64,000 nucleotides of DNA from Pararhodobacter zhoushanensis (GCF_025949695.1 NZ_JAPDFL010000001.1:2049501-2113500), one strand, 5' to 3'. Positions 47,982-58,057 are shown, counted from the first letter of the stretch. Numbers and translations are program-made. The notes: generated by a model not told the origin, from the sequence alone.

Positions 47982-49511
47982 CTACCCGGGGTGGCCGATT
48001 ACACGGCGCAGTACCGCAGGCAGGGCTTCTGGCAGATCCTCGGCGATCAGACCCGGACCGACGTGCCGCGCGGCGGCGGCATGCAGCCACGTGCCGGTGC
48101 AGGCGGCGGCGTAGGAGCCGACGCCCCGCGCCAAGAGACCGGTGATTATCCCCGCCAGAACATCCCCCGATCCCGCCGTTGCCAGCCACGGCGCAGCCTG
48201 AGCACCGCTGGCGGCGTGGACCGAGCTGCGGCCATCGGGCGCGGCGATGACCGTATCGGGGCCTTTGAGCACCACCACGCAGCCCGCGCGCGCCGCCGCC
48301 TGACGCCCAGCGTCGAGGCGCGAGAAGGCGGGGCCGTTGGCCGGTTCGGCGCTCAGGCGCGCGGCCAGATCGGGAAACAACCGGGCGAATTCGCCGCCAT
48401 GCGGGGTCAGCACCCAGTCTTCGGGCAGGGCGCCGCTCACCGGTCCCAAGGCGGTCAGCGCATCCGCATCTACCACCGTAGGGCGGGGTTTCACCCCGCC
48501 TTCCCGCAACGCGCCCAGCAGCGCTGCCGCGCGCTCGATCCCCAGACCGGGGCCAAGGCAGAGCGCGGTGATGCGTGTGTCGGCCAGCGCTTCCGCCAGC
48601 GCCTCGGGGCTGTCGATCCGGCGCAGCATCAGCGCGGTGATCTGCGCGGCGACCTCCATCATCGCGGACCCCGGCGCGCCGAGCGTCACCAGTCCCGCCC
48701 CGATCCGAAGTGCGGCGCGGGCAGACAGGCGGGCGGCACCGGTGCGGCCCATGCCGCCGGTCAGGATCAGCGCGTGGCCATGGGTGAATTTATGCGCGGC
48801 GGTGGTTTTGTCGAGCTGTGCAAAGGCCGGGTCGTCGGGGGTGACAAGGCTGGCCGTCACGCCCGCAGCCTCACGCCAGGCGGCCACGCCGATATCCACG
48901 GTGACCATCTCGCCGCACAGCTCTGGTCCTTGTGCCAGCACATGACCGGGCTTGCGCCAGCCGAAGGTGACGGTGAGCGCGGCACGGGCCGGGATGCCGC
49001 CGGGGATCAGGCTGCGCCCGCTGTCCAGACACAGGCCTGAGGGGGCGTCGACGGCCACCACACGCGCGGATACGCGCGCAAGCGCTGCCACGACCCGCGC
49101 CAGTTCGCCCGTGACCGGCCGCGACAGGCCAGTGCCGAACACCGCGTCAACATAGACATCCGCCTGCGGCCCCTCTGCCAACGCCTCAGCCGTCAGTGGA
49201 GCAACCGGCCCCGTCCAAGCCCGCGCGTTCGACACCGCGTCAGGGGGCATCCGGTCCGCACCCGCCGCCGCCAGCACGCGGACCGTCCAGCCCCGGGCGG
49301 CGAGCAGCCGCGCGACCGCAAACCCGTCGCCGCCGTTGTTGCCCGGCCCGCAGAGCACACAGGCACGTTCAGCCCCCGGCCAGCGGGTCACAAGGGCGGC
49401 AACGACCCCCTCGGCGGCGCGTTCCATCAGGTCCAGACCGCGCACGGCGCCCGACTCAATCGCAGCCGTTTCTATGGCGCGCATTTGTGCAGATGTTACT
49501 AATTCGATCAC
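47982..49511 (-). CDS. nnr: bifunctional NAD(P)H-hydrate epimerase / ADP-dependent dehydratase
   Basis: 509 residues. The N-terminal half (about 1-215) is the epimerase (YjeF-N): 'LCGPGNNGGDGFAVARLLAARG' and 'YVDAVFGTGLSRPVTG'. The C-terminal half is the ribokinase-like dehydratase: 'LTGGMGRTGAARLSARAALR', 'GPDTVIAAPDG' and 'WLATAGSGDVLAGIITGLLA' with the A-G-S-G-D nucleotide motif. It repairs hydrated NAD(P)H. Divergent from glnB. Confidence 0.95.
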   Translation of the reverse strand: MIELVTSAQMRAIETAAIESGAVRGLDLMERAAEGVVAALVTRWPGAERACVLCGPGNNGGDGFAVARLLAARGWTVRVLAAAGADRMPPDAVSNARAWTGPVAPLTAEALAEGPQADVYVDAVFGTGLSRPVTGELARVVAALARVSARVVAVDAPSGLCLDSGRSLIPGGIPARAALTVTFGWRKPGHVLAQGPELCGEMVTVDIGVAAWREAAGVTASLVTPDDPAFAQLDKTTAAHKFTHGHALILTGGMGRTGAARLSARAALRIGAGLVTLGAPGSAMMEVAAQITALMLRRIDSPEALAEALADTRITALCLGPGLGIERAAALLGALREGGVKPRPTVVDADALTALGPVSGALPEDWVLTPHGGEFARLFPDLAARLSAEPANGPAFSRLDAGRQAAARAGCVVVLKGPDTVIAAPDGRSSVHAASGAQAAPWLATAGSGDVLAGIITGLLARGVGSYAAACTGTWLHAAAARHVGPGLIAEDLPEALPAVLRRVIGHPG

Positions 49512-49522
49512 GTCCGCCCCGT

Positions 49523-49573
49523 TTGCATTCAGTTGAAGCCTAAACTATAGTACATTTGCACAAATAATGTGCG
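49523..49573 (+). promoter_or_regulatory. glnB promoter with NtrC-like site
   Basis: TTGCAT (49523-49528), 17 bases, TATAGT (49546-49551): a good sigma70 promoter facing glnB. Just downstream TGCAC-N7-GTGCG (49557-49573) matches the inverted-repeat NtrC consensus (TGCAC...GTGCA). It overlaps the expected transcription start, suggesting NtrC repression of this promoter, with another promoter possibly used when nitrogen is scarce. Confidence 0.65.
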
Positions 49574-49659
49574 ATATCGGGGGATTTCCGCCGCGAATGG
49601 TGGAAAAGCCGCACCCCGGCAGGCTAGCGGATTGTCGCCTTGGCGGGAACGTGGTCTGA

Positions 49660-50034
<375 letters not shown>

Positions 50035-50067
50035 GCCTAAACTTTACACTACAATCAGGGGACAAAT

Positions 50068-51474
50068 ATGAGCGTTGAAACGGTTCTCAAACTGATCAGC
50101 GACGAGCAGGTCGAGTATGTGGACATCCGCTTCACCGATCCGCGCGGAAAGCTGCAGCACGTCACGGTCGTGTCGGATCTGGTCGATGAGGATTTCCTCG
50201 AAGAAGGCTTCATGTTCGACGGCTCGTCGATCGCCGGCTGGAAATCAATCGATCAGTCGGACATGAAACTGATGCCGGACACCAGCAGTGTCTACATCGA
50301 CCCGTTCTATGCCGAGAAAACCATCGCGCTGCACTGCGACGTGGTCGAGCCGGACACCGGCGAGGTTTACGACCGTTGCCCGCGTCAGACTGCCAAGAAA
50401 GCCGAAGCCTACCTGAAATCCTCGGGTATCGGCGACACGTTCTACGCTGGCCCGGAAGCCGAGTTCTTCCTGTTCGACGACGTGCGCTATTCCGTGACCC
50501 CGCAAAAAGTGTCGTTCCAGATCGACGCTGATGCGGCGGCCTGGAATACGGATGCCGAGTTCGAAGGCGGCAACATGGGCCACCGTGCTGCGCACAAGGG
50601 CGGCTACTTCCCGGTGAACCCGGTGGACGAAGCCCAGGACATCCGTTCGGAAATGCTGTCGACGATGAAGTCGATCGGCATCAAGGTCGACAAGCACCAC
50701 CACGAGGTCGCGACCTGCCAGCACGAGCTGGGCATGATCTTTGGCGGTCTGGTCGAGCAAGCCGACAACATCCAGAAATACAAATACATCATTCACAACG
50801 TGGCCGCTGCTTACGGCAAGACCGCGACCTTCATGCCCAAACCGATGAAGGGTGACAACGGGTCGGGCATGCACGTAAACATGTCGATCTGGAAAGACGG
50901 CAAGCCGCTGTTCGCAGGCGACCAGTATGCGGATCTGTCGATCGAAGCGCTGTATTTCATTGGCGGTATCCTCAAGCACGCCAAGTCGCTGAACGCGCTG
51001 ACCAACCCGTCGACCAACAGCTACAAGCGCCTGATCCCGGGCTTTGAAGCCCCGGTTCTGCGCGCGTATTCGGCCCGCAACCGCTCGGGCTGCGTTCGCA
51101 TCCCGTGGACGGAATCGCCCAAAGCCAAACGCGTCGAAGCCCGCTTCCCCGATCCGGCAGCGAACCCCTACCTGGCCTTCGCCGCTCTTCTGATGGCTGG
51201 TCTGGACGGCATCAAGAACAAGACCCATCCGGGCGAAGCCTCGGACAAGGATCTGTACGACCTGCCGCCGGAAGAACTGGCCGCCATCCCGACCGTCTGC
51301 GGCTCGCTGCGCGAAGCCCTGGAAGAGCTGGAAAAGGATCACGACTACCTGCTCGCAGGCGGCGTGTTCACCAAGAGCCAGCTGGAAGGCTACATGGCGC
51401 TGAAATGGGACGAGGTTTACGCGTTCGAGCACACCCCGCACCCGATCGAATACGCGATGTACTACAGCTGCTGA
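50068..51474 (+). CDS. glnA: glutamine synthetase type I
   Basis: 468 residues (E. coli GlnA 469). Family motifs: '[19 protein letters not shown]' (latch region), '[14 protein letters not shown]' with metal-binding Glu, '[18 protein letters not shown]' for ATP, '[17 protein letters not shown]', and the adenylylation Tyr in '[10 protein letters not shown]'. Dodecameric ATP-dependent ammonium assimilation; activity controlled by GlnE adenylylation and P-II. Cotranscribed with glnB. Confidence 0.98.
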   Translation: MSVETVLKLISDEQVEYVDIRFTDPRGKLQHVTVVSDLVDEDFLEEGFMFDGSSIAGWKSIDQSDMKLMPDTSSVYIDPFYAEKTIALHCDVVEPDTGEVYDRCPRQTAKKAEAYLKSSGIGDTFYAGPEAEFFLFDDVRYSVTPQKVSFQIDADAAAWNTDAEFEGGNMGHRAAHKGGYFPVNPVDEAQDIRSEMLSTMKSIGIKVDKHHHEVATCQHELGMIFGGLVEQADNIQKYKYIIHNVAAAYGKTATFMPKPMKGDNGSGMHVNMSIWKDGKPLFAGDQYADLSIEALYFIGGILKHAKSLNALTNPSTNSYKRLIPGFEAPVLRAYSARNRSGCVRIPWTESPKAKRVEARFPDPAANPYLAFAALLMAGLDGIKNKTHPGEASDKDLYDLPPEELAAIPTVCGSLREALEELEKDHDYLLAGGVFTKSQLEGYMALKWDEVYAFEHTPHPIEYAMYYSC

Positions 51475-51494
51475 TCTGAGGATCACGGTTTTGA

Positions 51495-51520
51495 GGGGCG
51501 CCCATAAGGGCGCCCCTTTT
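51495..51520 (+). terminator. intrinsic terminator after glnA
   Basis: GGGGCGCCC (51495-51503), loop ATAA, GGGCGCCCC (51508-51516), then TTTT. A 9-bp perfect GC stem 21 bases after the glnA stop codon ends the glnBA operon. Confidence 0.93.
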
Positions 51521-51595
51521 CCGTTTGGGGACGGGCGGATATAGACTACAGTTGCGCCGGACCCTCATGGTGTCGGGTCTCTGCAAGGACGGGCT

Positions 51596-52021
51596 ATGAC
51601 CAAGTACCACCCCCTCGATGTGCGTCATCCCGACAACCGGCCGTATCTGAGCAAGAATTACCTGCTCGACCCGCCGTCGATGACGCATAACACGCGCTAT
51701 GACGCGGTCGAGCCCGCCCGTGGACGCGCCGCGCGTCTGGCCGAAATGGTCTCGGCGCCGCTGGGCCGGGGGCAGCGCACCAGCACCGCCACCCCGTCCA
51801 GCCCGGCTCAGGCGACCGCGCCCTGGGGCAGCACGCCGTCCCGCGCCGCGCCGGTCGGCGCGACGTCCTCGGGCGCGTCCCGCGCAGCCGGGATCTTGCG
51901 CACGGTGTTCTTTCTGGGGGTGTTTGGTTTCATCGTGCTGAACCAGACCGATGCGTTCGAGCAGATCACCGCCGAGTTGCGCGGCTGGTTCGCCTCGATG
52001 GGCATTGCCTTCCCCTTCTGA
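51596..52021 (+). CDS. hypothetical protein with C-terminal membrane helix
   Basis: 141 residues (MTKYHPLDVRHPDNRPYLSK). A Ser/Ala/Pro-rich, disordered middle (about 60-95) precedes one membrane helix 'GILRTVFFLGVFGFIVLN', leaving a short C-terminal tail ('ELRGWFASMGIAFPF'). 'KYHPLDVRHPDNR' at the N-terminus looks like a conserved short motif. Function unknown; possibly an inner-membrane adaptor. Confidence 0.7.
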   Translation: MTKYHPLDVRHPDNRPYLSKNYLLDPPSMTHNTRYDAVEPARGRAARLAEMVSAPLGRGQRTSTATPSSPAQATAPWGSTPSRAAPVGATSSGASRAAGILRTVFFLGVFGFIVLNQTDAFEQITAELRGWFASMGIAFPF

Positions 52022-52135
52022 TTTATTCGGTCAAAGTCGTGCAAAATTGTGCAGACTTCCAGCGCGCTTGCGGGCGGCGGTTCTGGTATCCTTTCCCTCT
52101 GCGCAGGCACGTCAGCGCAGCGGTGGAAGGGCATT

Positions 52136-52936
52136 ATGCGCACAGGGACAGGCATCGCCGGGGCAACACTGCTCTTTGATGCGCGGGACGGCGAGCCGGA
52201 CCTCGTGCTGGCCATGCAGTACCTGCTCGATGACCTGCGCGCTGAGGGGCGGCGCATTGTCGGCCTCAAGCTGACCTCCAGCACTCTGCGCCTGCGCGCA
52301 GAGCCGTATGAAATGGTGGTAACCGTCGCGCCTGATCCGTTACCCGCCAGCGCGATGCACGGCCTGTTGCGGCCCGTCATCGGCGACGCGCCCGATTTCG
52401 CCCGCGTCCATCTGGGCCGCGCCCTGCGCACCCATAGCCGGGCGATGGGGTTCCTGCTGCGCCGCCGTGGCGCTCCGCTGGCCGATCTGGAGGACAGCGA
52501 GCGTCTGCTGGTGCATGAAGGCCGCCATTGCCTGTTGTCGGTGCTTGAGGCGGCGACGCCCTCGCTGCTGATCTGGCAGCCGGGGGGGCTGGTGCTCAGC
52601 CTTGACGAATTCCGCCGCGCCGACCCCGCTGTGCTGATCGCGCAGGGCGACCTGTCCGCGCCGCTGACCGCGCCGTCGCCAGACCGGCTCAGCCTGCCGC
52701 GCCCCGGCACCGAACGGGACACAAGCGCCGAACAACCGCCGCCGGAAGCCGCCCTGTTGACCCGCGCGGATCGCCGCGACAAACGCAGCCTCGGGCGGCT
52801 CTTTGGCAAACCATCCCCGCGCCCGCCCATCGTCCCGCAGCTCGACCGCCAAAGCGAACGTCTCGCCGCCGCGCTGCGTCAGGGCGACGGGCCGGACCCG
52901 CCGCCAAAGCGCCGCTTCTGGGCGGGGCGTGCCTAG
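52136..52936 (+). CDS. hypothetical cytoplasmic protein
   Basis: 266 residues from ATG (MRTGTGIAGATLLFDARDGE). The first 150 residues look folded ('LVLAMQYLLDDLRAEGRRIVGLK', 'AMHGLLRPVIGDAPDFARVHLG', with a W-Q-P-G-G late strand), and the rest is Pro/Arg-rich and probably disordered, ending in 'KRRFWAGRA'. No recognised family. The stop overlaps the convergent DUF3445 gene by 4 bases. Confidence 0.68.
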   Translation: MRTGTGIAGATLLFDARDGEPDLVLAMQYLLDDLRAEGRRIVGLKLTSSTLRLRAEPYEMVVTVAPDPLPASAMHGLLRPVIGDAPDFARVHLGRALRTHSRAMGFLLRRRGAPLADLEDSERLLVHEGRHCLLSVLEAATPSLLIWQPGGLVLSLDEFRRADPAVLIAQGDLSAPLTAPSPDRLSLPRPGTERDTSAEQPPPEAALLTRADRRDKRSLGRLFGKPSPRPPIVPQLDRQSERLAAALRQGDGPDPPPKRRFWAGRA

Positions 52937-53712
52937 CCGCGATGGCGCGCGTCAAAGGCTGCCTCTTCGGCGGGGGTCAGCGTTTCGCGGCGCACCTGAT
53001 AGGTATGGATGGCAAACAGCACCGCCCGCGTCTTTGGCAGCCGCATCAAGACCTGCCGCTCGCTGCGGATATAGCCGCGCCGCTCGGTATCGGGCGCGCG
53101 TTTTTCCGCTTCACGGCGCGGCTGAAACAACGCCGGATCGATGTAATCGAGCACATTGCCCCGCCACAGCGGTTGTTCTGGCCGGATCAGATCAAACAGG
53201 CGCTGAACCCGCTTCCCAACGCCGGTATCGTAGGAGGCGACCGGTGTGTGGATGCCGGGCAAGCCGCGCCCGATCTTCTCGCTCAACGTCCAGCTGGCGG
53301 GAAAGCACAGCACGGCGGCCGTCATCACATGATGCCCGTCGGGGCCATCCTGCAACAGCACCAGATCCTCTTGCACCAACCGCCCCAGCACCGCCAGCGG
53401 CGCTCCCTCACGCGCGACGAACCGCCCGTCCGGGCAGCGCCAACCCTCGCTCCCAGCCGTGAACCCCAAGGCGGGCAGGCGCGCCGTGACGGCCTCGAAT
53501 AGCTCATCGACCGCCGCTTCCGATCCGGGCAGGGCGGCCAAGACCGCGCAGGGTCGCTCGGCAAGCAGGCGTTCGCGCTCGGCCATCTGCTGCGCGTAGA
53601 CCTCGTCAACCCGCAACCAATCCTCGGGATCGAGGGGCTGAATGCCGGGCAGGCGGCTCAGGCGCGGGTCCATCCAGGTCTTGAACGGCAAGGCATCGTG
53701 CAAAATCGCCAT
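52933..53712 (-). CDS. DUF3445 heme-dependent oxidative N-demethylase-like protein
   Basis: 259 residues from ATG (MAILHDALPFKTWMDPRLSR). The DUF3445 signature is visible: 'PGIQPLDPEDWL', 'LVQEDLVLLQDG', 'LTAAVLCFPASW' (here MTAAVLCFPASWTLSEKIG), 'IHTPVASYD', then 'RSERQVLMRLPKTRAVLFAIHTY' in parts. The family includes the heme-binding DmmA subunit of dimethylamine monooxygenase and related demethylases. No other dmm genes are nearby, so the substrate is unknown. Confidence 0.85.
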   Translation of the reverse strand: MAILHDALPFKTWMDPRLSRLPGIQPLDPEDWLRVDEVYAQQMAERERLLAERPCAVLAALPGSEAAVDELFEAVTARLPALGFTAGSEGWRCPDGRFVAREGAPLAVLGRLVQEDLVLLQDGPDGHHVMTAAVLCFPASWTLSEKIGRGLPGIHTPVASYDTGVGKRVQRLFDLIRPEQPLWRGNVLDYIDPALFQPRREAEKRAPDTERRGYIRSERQVLMRLPKTRAVLFAIHTYQVRRETLTPAEEAAFDARHRG

Positions 53713-53794
53713 TGTGGCCTTTCCCCAAGTCGCTTTTGGACAAGACTGTCCATAAACCCTGCGCAAGGCTGGGCAGGGATTTCGGGGGCAGACG

Positions 53795-55129
53795 ATGGAC
53801 CACTACGCAGACCGGCGCAAGATTGACCCAACCCGCGGCGCAGAGCTGGGCGACGGCAGCGCCAATGACAACGACCGGGTCGAGATCGGCCCGACCCAGC
53901 TGGCCTTTCGCGAATGGGAGGCAGCCGGCCTGACCCTGCCCGATCTGGCCCGGATGCGCGCCTACCGGCTGGCGCGGCTGGTGCAGGCGATACAAGCGCG
54001 CGATCTGGCCGGGCTGTTGCTGTTCGACCCGCTCAACATCCGCTACGCCACCGACACCACCAACATGCAGCTGTGGAACAGCCACAACCCTTTTCGCGCC
54101 TGCATGGTCTGCGCAGATGGCCACATGGTGGTCTGGGAATACAAGAATGCGCCGTTTCTGGTCGATTTCAACCCGCTGGTGAAAGAGCTTCGCCACGGCG
54201 CGTCCTTCTTCTACGCGGTGACCGGCGACAAGGGCGGCGACGCGGCCAACGGTTTTGCCGGGCAGATCACGGAAGTGTTGCGCGCGCATGCCGGCGACAA
54301 CAAGCGGCTGGCGATCGACAAGATCCAGATCCTGGGCCTCAAGGCGCTGGAACGCGCCGGTTTCGAGATCCACGAGGGTGAGGAAGTCACCGAACGCGCC
54401 CGCGCGATCAAAGGTCCCGACGAGGTTCTGGCGATGCGGTGCGCCAGCCATGCCTGCGAAGCCTCGATCGCTGAAATGGAACACTTCGCGCGGACCGAAA
54501 TCCTCAAGGGTGGAATCTCCGAGGATGACGTTTGGGCCGAGCTGCACAAATCCAACATCCGCCGGGGTGGCGAATGGATCGAAACCCGCCTTCTAGCCTC
54601 GGGTCCGCGCACCAATCCCTGGTTTCAGGAATGCGGTCCCCGGCTCATCCAGCCCGATGAAATCGTCGCCTTTGATACCGACCTGATCGGGACCTATGGC
54701 TTTTGCATCGATATCTCGCGCACCTGGTGGATCGGCGAGGGGCGACCGACCAACGCGATGGTATCGGCCATGAACCACGCCGTCGATCACATCGCGCAGA
54801 ACATGGCGATGCTCAAGCCGGGCGTGACGATCAAGGAACTGGTCCACAGCGGCCACCCGCTCGCGCCCGAGTTCTGGGCGCAGAAATATTCGTGCAAGAT
54901 GCACGGGGTCGGGTTGTGCGATGAATGGCCCTACGTGCCCTATCCCGATGGCTGGGTCGAGGGCGCCTTCGACGTCGCCCTGGAGCCGGGTATGGTGCTC
55001 TGCGTCGAGGCGCTGGTCTCGCCCGAGGGCGGGGATTTCTCGATCAAGCTGGAAGATCAGGTGCTGATCACCGAGACCGGCTTTGACAACCTGACGCGCT
55101 ATCCGCTGGACGCCGCTCTGCTGGGGTAA
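53795..55129 (+). CDS. dddP: DMSP lyase DddP (M24 peptidase-like fold)
   Basis: 444 residues, same length as known DddP. 'IDPTRGAELGDGSANDNDRV', 'EIGPTQLAFREWEAAGL', 'LLLFDPLNIRYATDTTNMQL' and 'RGGEWIETRLLASGPRTNPW' match the roseobacter enzyme over long stretches. Metal ligands of the creatinase-like site: Asp in 'FDTDLIG' (two) and 'IDISRTWW', His in 'MHGVGLCDEW', Glu in 'CVEALVSPEGGDFS' and 'KLEDQVL'. DddP cleaves dimethylsulfoniopropionate to DMS and acrylate in marine bacteria. Monocistronic; a hairpin follows at 55139-55163. Confidence 0.93.
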   Translation: MDHYADRRKIDPTRGAELGDGSANDNDRVEIGPTQLAFREWEAAGLTLPDLARMRAYRLARLVQAIQARDLAGLLLFDPLNIRYATDTTNMQLWNSHNPFRACMVCADGHMVVWEYKNAPFLVDFNPLVKELRHGASFFYAVTGDKGGDAANGFAGQITEVLRAHAGDNKRLAIDKIQILGLKALERAGFEIHEGEEVTERARAIKGPDEVLAMRCASHACEASIAEMEHFARTEILKGGISEDDVWAELHKSNIRRGGEWIETRLLASGPRTNPWFQECGPRLIQPDEIVAFDTDLIGTYGFCIDISRTWWIGEGRPTNAMVSAMNHAVDHIAQNMAMLKPGVTIKELVHSGHPLAPEFWAQKYSCKMHGVGLCDEWPYVPYPDGWVEGAFDVALEPGMVLCVEALVSPEGGDFSIKLEDQVLITETGFDNLTRYPLDAALLG

Positions 55130-55195
55130 GCCGCAGAACCGGGAGGATTTTCCATCCTCCCGGACCCTCCTGGAGGATACTTTCAGACAGAAAAT

Positions 55196-55290
55196 GGCGC
55201 ATGGTTAACAAAACCTTATCATCTGTCCTTAAATATCCTGGGGGGTGAATTGGCCGACAGGCCAAGAGGGGGCAAGGCCCCCTTGCCCGG
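55196..55290. repeat. intergenic repeat, copy 2 (first copy at 32740-32854)
   Basis: The 32-base core at 55196-55227 is identical to 32749-32780. A similar stretch GGGGGGTGAATT follows (near 55240), then a G-run/C-run hairpin around 55268-55285 (GGGGGCAAGGCCCCC). It lies between dddP and the convergent EamA gene, again at gene ends. The outer left arm of the first copy is not conserved here. Confidence 0.85.
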
Positions 55291-55300
55291 CCGCAGGCGA

Positions 55301-56119
55301 TCACCGTCGCCGCGGCAGCGTCGCCAGTGCCACGCCGGCCAACACCACGGCGCAAGCCAGCACCGCGCCGCTGCTCAGCCGCTCGCCCATCAGCATCGCG
55401 CCCGCAGCCAGCGCGATCACCGGCACCGTCAGTTGTGCCGCAGCAGCGCGGGCGGCACCGAGCTGCGGCAGCACCGCGTACCACAGCGCGTAACCCAGAC
55501 CTGAGGTCACGGCCCCCGACACGATCGCCAGCACCCAGCCCATCGGGGCGATATCGCCCAGTCCGGCGGGCAGGCAGGCCAGCGCGACCATGGGCGTCGC
55601 CAGCAAGAAATTCGCCGCCGTCGCCTGAAGCGGATCGGCCGCGCGGCGACCGGCGAGGGAATAGAGACCCCAGCCAAGCGCGGCCGCGCCCATCAGCAGG
55701 GCGGGGGGCAGGGCGGGAACCGCATCCGCGCCCGGCAACAGCAGCCCCGCCAGCCCGGCCAGCGCCAGCCCCGCACCCCAGAACCGGCGCGCGGGCGGCT
55801 GTTCGCCGCCCATCACCGCACCGGCCAGCATCGTTACCTGCACGCCCGCGAACAGGATCAGCGCGCCGATGCCGCTGTCCAGTGCCCGGTATGCCAGCGA
55901 GAAGCCAACCAGATACAGCGTCAACCAGAGAGCGGGCAGCAGGTTCGCCCGTCCCGGCCACGCCCGCGCCAGCGCCGCCAGTACCAATGCACCCGCCGTC
56001 ACGCGGATCAGCGCGAAGGGCAGGGCTTCGATCAGCCCGCCGCCCACCGCGGCGCGGTTGAGCAGCGAGTTGGCCGCGAAAGCGACCATGACCAGCGCGC
56101 TGAGCGCGAGCAGGCGCAT
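55301..56119 (-). CDS. EamA-family (DMT) transporter
   Basis: 272 residues from ATG (MRLLALSALVMVAFAANSLL) with about ten membrane helices in two repeats, each ending in the EamA pattern ('LYLVGFSLAYRALDSGIGALI' and 'YALWYAVLPQLGAARAAAAQL'). Small-solute exporter or importer; substrate unknown. Start chosen at the first helix; the preceding gene's stop lies one base before it. Confidence 0.9.
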   Translation of the reverse strand: MRLLALSALVMVAFAANSLLNRAAVGGGLIEALPFALIRVTAGALVLAALARAWPGRANLLPALWLTLYLVGFSLAYRALDSGIGALILFAGVQVTMLAGAVMGGEQPPARRFWGAGLALAGLAGLLLPGADAVPALPPALLMGAAALGWGLYSLAGRRAADPLQATAANFLLATPMVALACLPAGLGDIAPMGWVLAIVSGAVTSGLGYALWYAVLPQLGAARAAAAQLTVPVIALAAGAMLMGERLSSGAVLACAVVLAGVALATLPRRR

Positions 56120-56120
56120 G

Positions 56121-57254
56121 TCAGCCGTCGAGTTCCACGGCCTTGAGCGCGGCGTCGAGCCGCGACAGCGTGCCCGGCACGTCCTTGAGCTTGTCAAGAC
56201 CAAAGAGGCCGATGCGGAAGGTGCGGAACCCGTCACCCTCGCCGACCATCAGCGGCACGCCCGCCGCGATCTGATACCCGGCGGCAGCGAAGGCCGAGCC
56301 GTTCTGCAGCTCGGGCCGCTCGGTAAAACACACCACGACACCCGGCGCGCCAAAGCCCTCTGCCGCAAGCGGCGGGTGGCCATAGGCGGCCAGCAGCGCC
56401 CGCGCGCCCTTGCCAAGCGCGCATTGTGCCTTCTTCGCGGCCTCGAAACCCATTGCCTTGGTTTCCAGCATCGCATCGCGAAGACCGGCCAGCGCGTCGG
56501 TCGGCAGGGTGGCGTGATAGGCGTGGCCGCCGTCCTCATAGGCTTTCATGATCGCGCGCCATTTCTTCAGGTCCAGCGCGAAGCTGTCCGAGGTGGTCTC
56601 GGCCAGACGCGCCTCGGCGCGCGGGCCCATGACCACGATCCCGGCCGAGGGCGAAGCGCTCCAGCCCTTTTGCGGCGCCGAAACCAGCACATCGACGCCA
56701 AGCGCCTTCATGTCGACCCAGGCCGCGCCTGAGGCGATGCAGTCGAGCACCATCAGCGCGCCGACCTCATGCGCGGCATCGGCCAGCGCCTTGATATAGT
56801 CGTCGGGCAGGATCATCCCGGCCGAGGTTTCCACATGCGGCGCGAAGACCGCCTGCGGGGCCTCGGCGCGGATCTTGGCGGTGACTTCGGCGATCGGGGC
56901 CGGGGCATAGGCCGCCTGCGGGCCATTGCCACCGGGGCGGGCCATCATCACCTCGGTGCCGTCGTTCAGATCGCCCGCGTCAAAGATCGCGCTCCAGCGG
57001 AATGAAAACAGCCCGTTGCGCACCACAAGGCATTTGCCGCGCGCGAATTGCCGCGCGACCGATTCCATCGCGAAGGTGCCGCCACCGGGCACCAGCGCCA
57101 CGGCACTGCCATTGTAGACTTCTTTCAGCATGCCCGAGATGTCACGCATGACACCCTGAAAACGCTGCGACATATGGTTCAGGGACCGGTCGGTGAAGAC
57201 GACCGAAAATTCCTCGAGTCCGCCTTGGTCGATGGCATCATGAAGCGCGGGCAT
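56121..57254 (-). CDS. class V PLP aminotransferase (alanine-glyoxylate type)
   Basis: 377 residues from ATG (MPALHDAIDQGGLEEFSVVF). 'VALVPGGGTFAMESVARQF' is the PLP-phosphate loop region, 'HVETSAGMILPDDY' and 'LMVLDCIASGAAWVDMKALG' hold Asp for the pyridine nitrogen, and PLP-Lys lies in 'VSAPQKGWSASP'. Fits the alanine-glyoxylate/serine-pyruvate aminotransferase group. The substrate is not certain. Confidence 0.9.
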   Translation of the reverse strand: MPALHDAIDQGGLEEFSVVFTDRSLNHMSQRFQGVMRDISGMLKEVYNGSAVALVPGGGTFAMESVARQFARGKCLVVRNGLFSFRWSAIFDAGDLNDGTEVMMARPGGNGPQAAYAPAPIAEVTAKIRAEAPQAVFAPHVETSAGMILPDDYIKALADAAHEVGALMVLDCIASGAAWVDMKALGVDVLVSAPQKGWSASPSAGIVVMGPRAEARLAETTSDSFALDLKKWRAIMKAYEDGGHAYHATLPTDALAGLRDAMLETKAMGFEAAKKAQCALGKGARALLAAYGHPPLAAEGFGAPGVVVCFTERPELQNGSAFAAAGYQIAAGVPLMVGEGDGFRTFRIGLFGLDKLKDVPGTLSRLDAALKAVELDG

Positions 57255-57320
57255 CGGGTACTCCGTATTTGATTTGCGCGCCAACTTAGGCCGGGCAGGC
57301 CCCCGGCGCAACGTGGCGCG

Positions 57321-58019
57321 TCACGGGGTCGCGGCGAGCAGCTCGGACAGGGTGACCAGCCGAAATCCACGCGCGTGCAACCCGTCGATGATCAGAGGGA
57401 GCGCCGCACGGGTGGCGCTGCGGCTGCTGGCCATCGCGTGCAGCAGGATGATCGAGCCGGGCCGCGCCTGTTCGATCGCGATGCGCGCGATGCGCTCGGC
57501 CCCGGCGTTGAGGTCGCTGTCGGGTTCGATGTCCCACATGACGGTGGTGCGGTTCTGCTCGGCCAGCACCCAGGGCAGCACGAACAGGCGCTTGCCATAG
57601 GGCGGGCGAAAATGGATCGGGCCGGTGTACCCCGCCGCTCGGATCGCCGCATCGGTGCGGGCCAGCTCGCGTTCGACAAAGGCCGGGCGCACCAGCACCA
57701 TCCGCGTGTGGCTGTAGGAATGATTGCCCAAGTCGTGCCCGGCGGCGACCAGCGCGGCGGTGAGCATGGGGTTCGCCTCGGCCTCGCGTCCGGTGACAAA
57801 AAAGGTGGCGCGCAGGCTGCGCCCGGCAAGGATGCCAAGAATCGCCTCGGTCTGCACCGGCACCGGCCCGTCATCGAAGGTCAGCGCGACCAGCGGCTGC
57901 GTGGTCTCGACCCGGTCCACCATTGCACCGAACAGCTGGAAGCTGCGCGCGCGCGACAGCTGCCACAGGCCAGCGGCGGCCAGTGTAAGGATCAGGAGAA
58001 GGGCAAGGAGTCGGCGCAT
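57321..58019 (-). CDS. polysaccharide deacetylase-family protein
   Basis: 232 residues from ATG (MRRLLALLLILTLAAAGLWQ), with a signal-anchor. NodB-fold motifs: 'LVALTFDDGPVPVQTEAIL' (catalytic D-D), 'HDLGNHSYSHTRM' (H-x-x-x-H metal site), 'FRPPYGKR' and 'PGSIILLHAMASSRSATR' with the final His. Expected at the inner membrane facing the periplasm, removing acetyl groups from a sugar polymer. The longer open frame upstream is shadow of the LysE gene. Confidence 0.93.
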   Translation of the reverse strand: MRRLLALLLILTLAAAGLWQLSRARSFQLFGAMVDRVETTQPLVALTFDDGPVPVQTEAILGILAGRSLRATFFVTGREAEANPMLTAALVAAGHDLGNHSYSHTRMVLVRPAFVERELARTDAAIRAAGYTGPIHFRPPYGKRLFVLPWVLAEQNRTTVMWDIEPDSDLNAGAERIARIAIEQARPGSIILLHAMASSRSATRAALPLIIDGLHARGFRLVTLSELLAATP

Positions 58020-58057
58020 CGCCAGAGCCTGCGCCGCGCGGGCGCCCCCGGTCCAGT

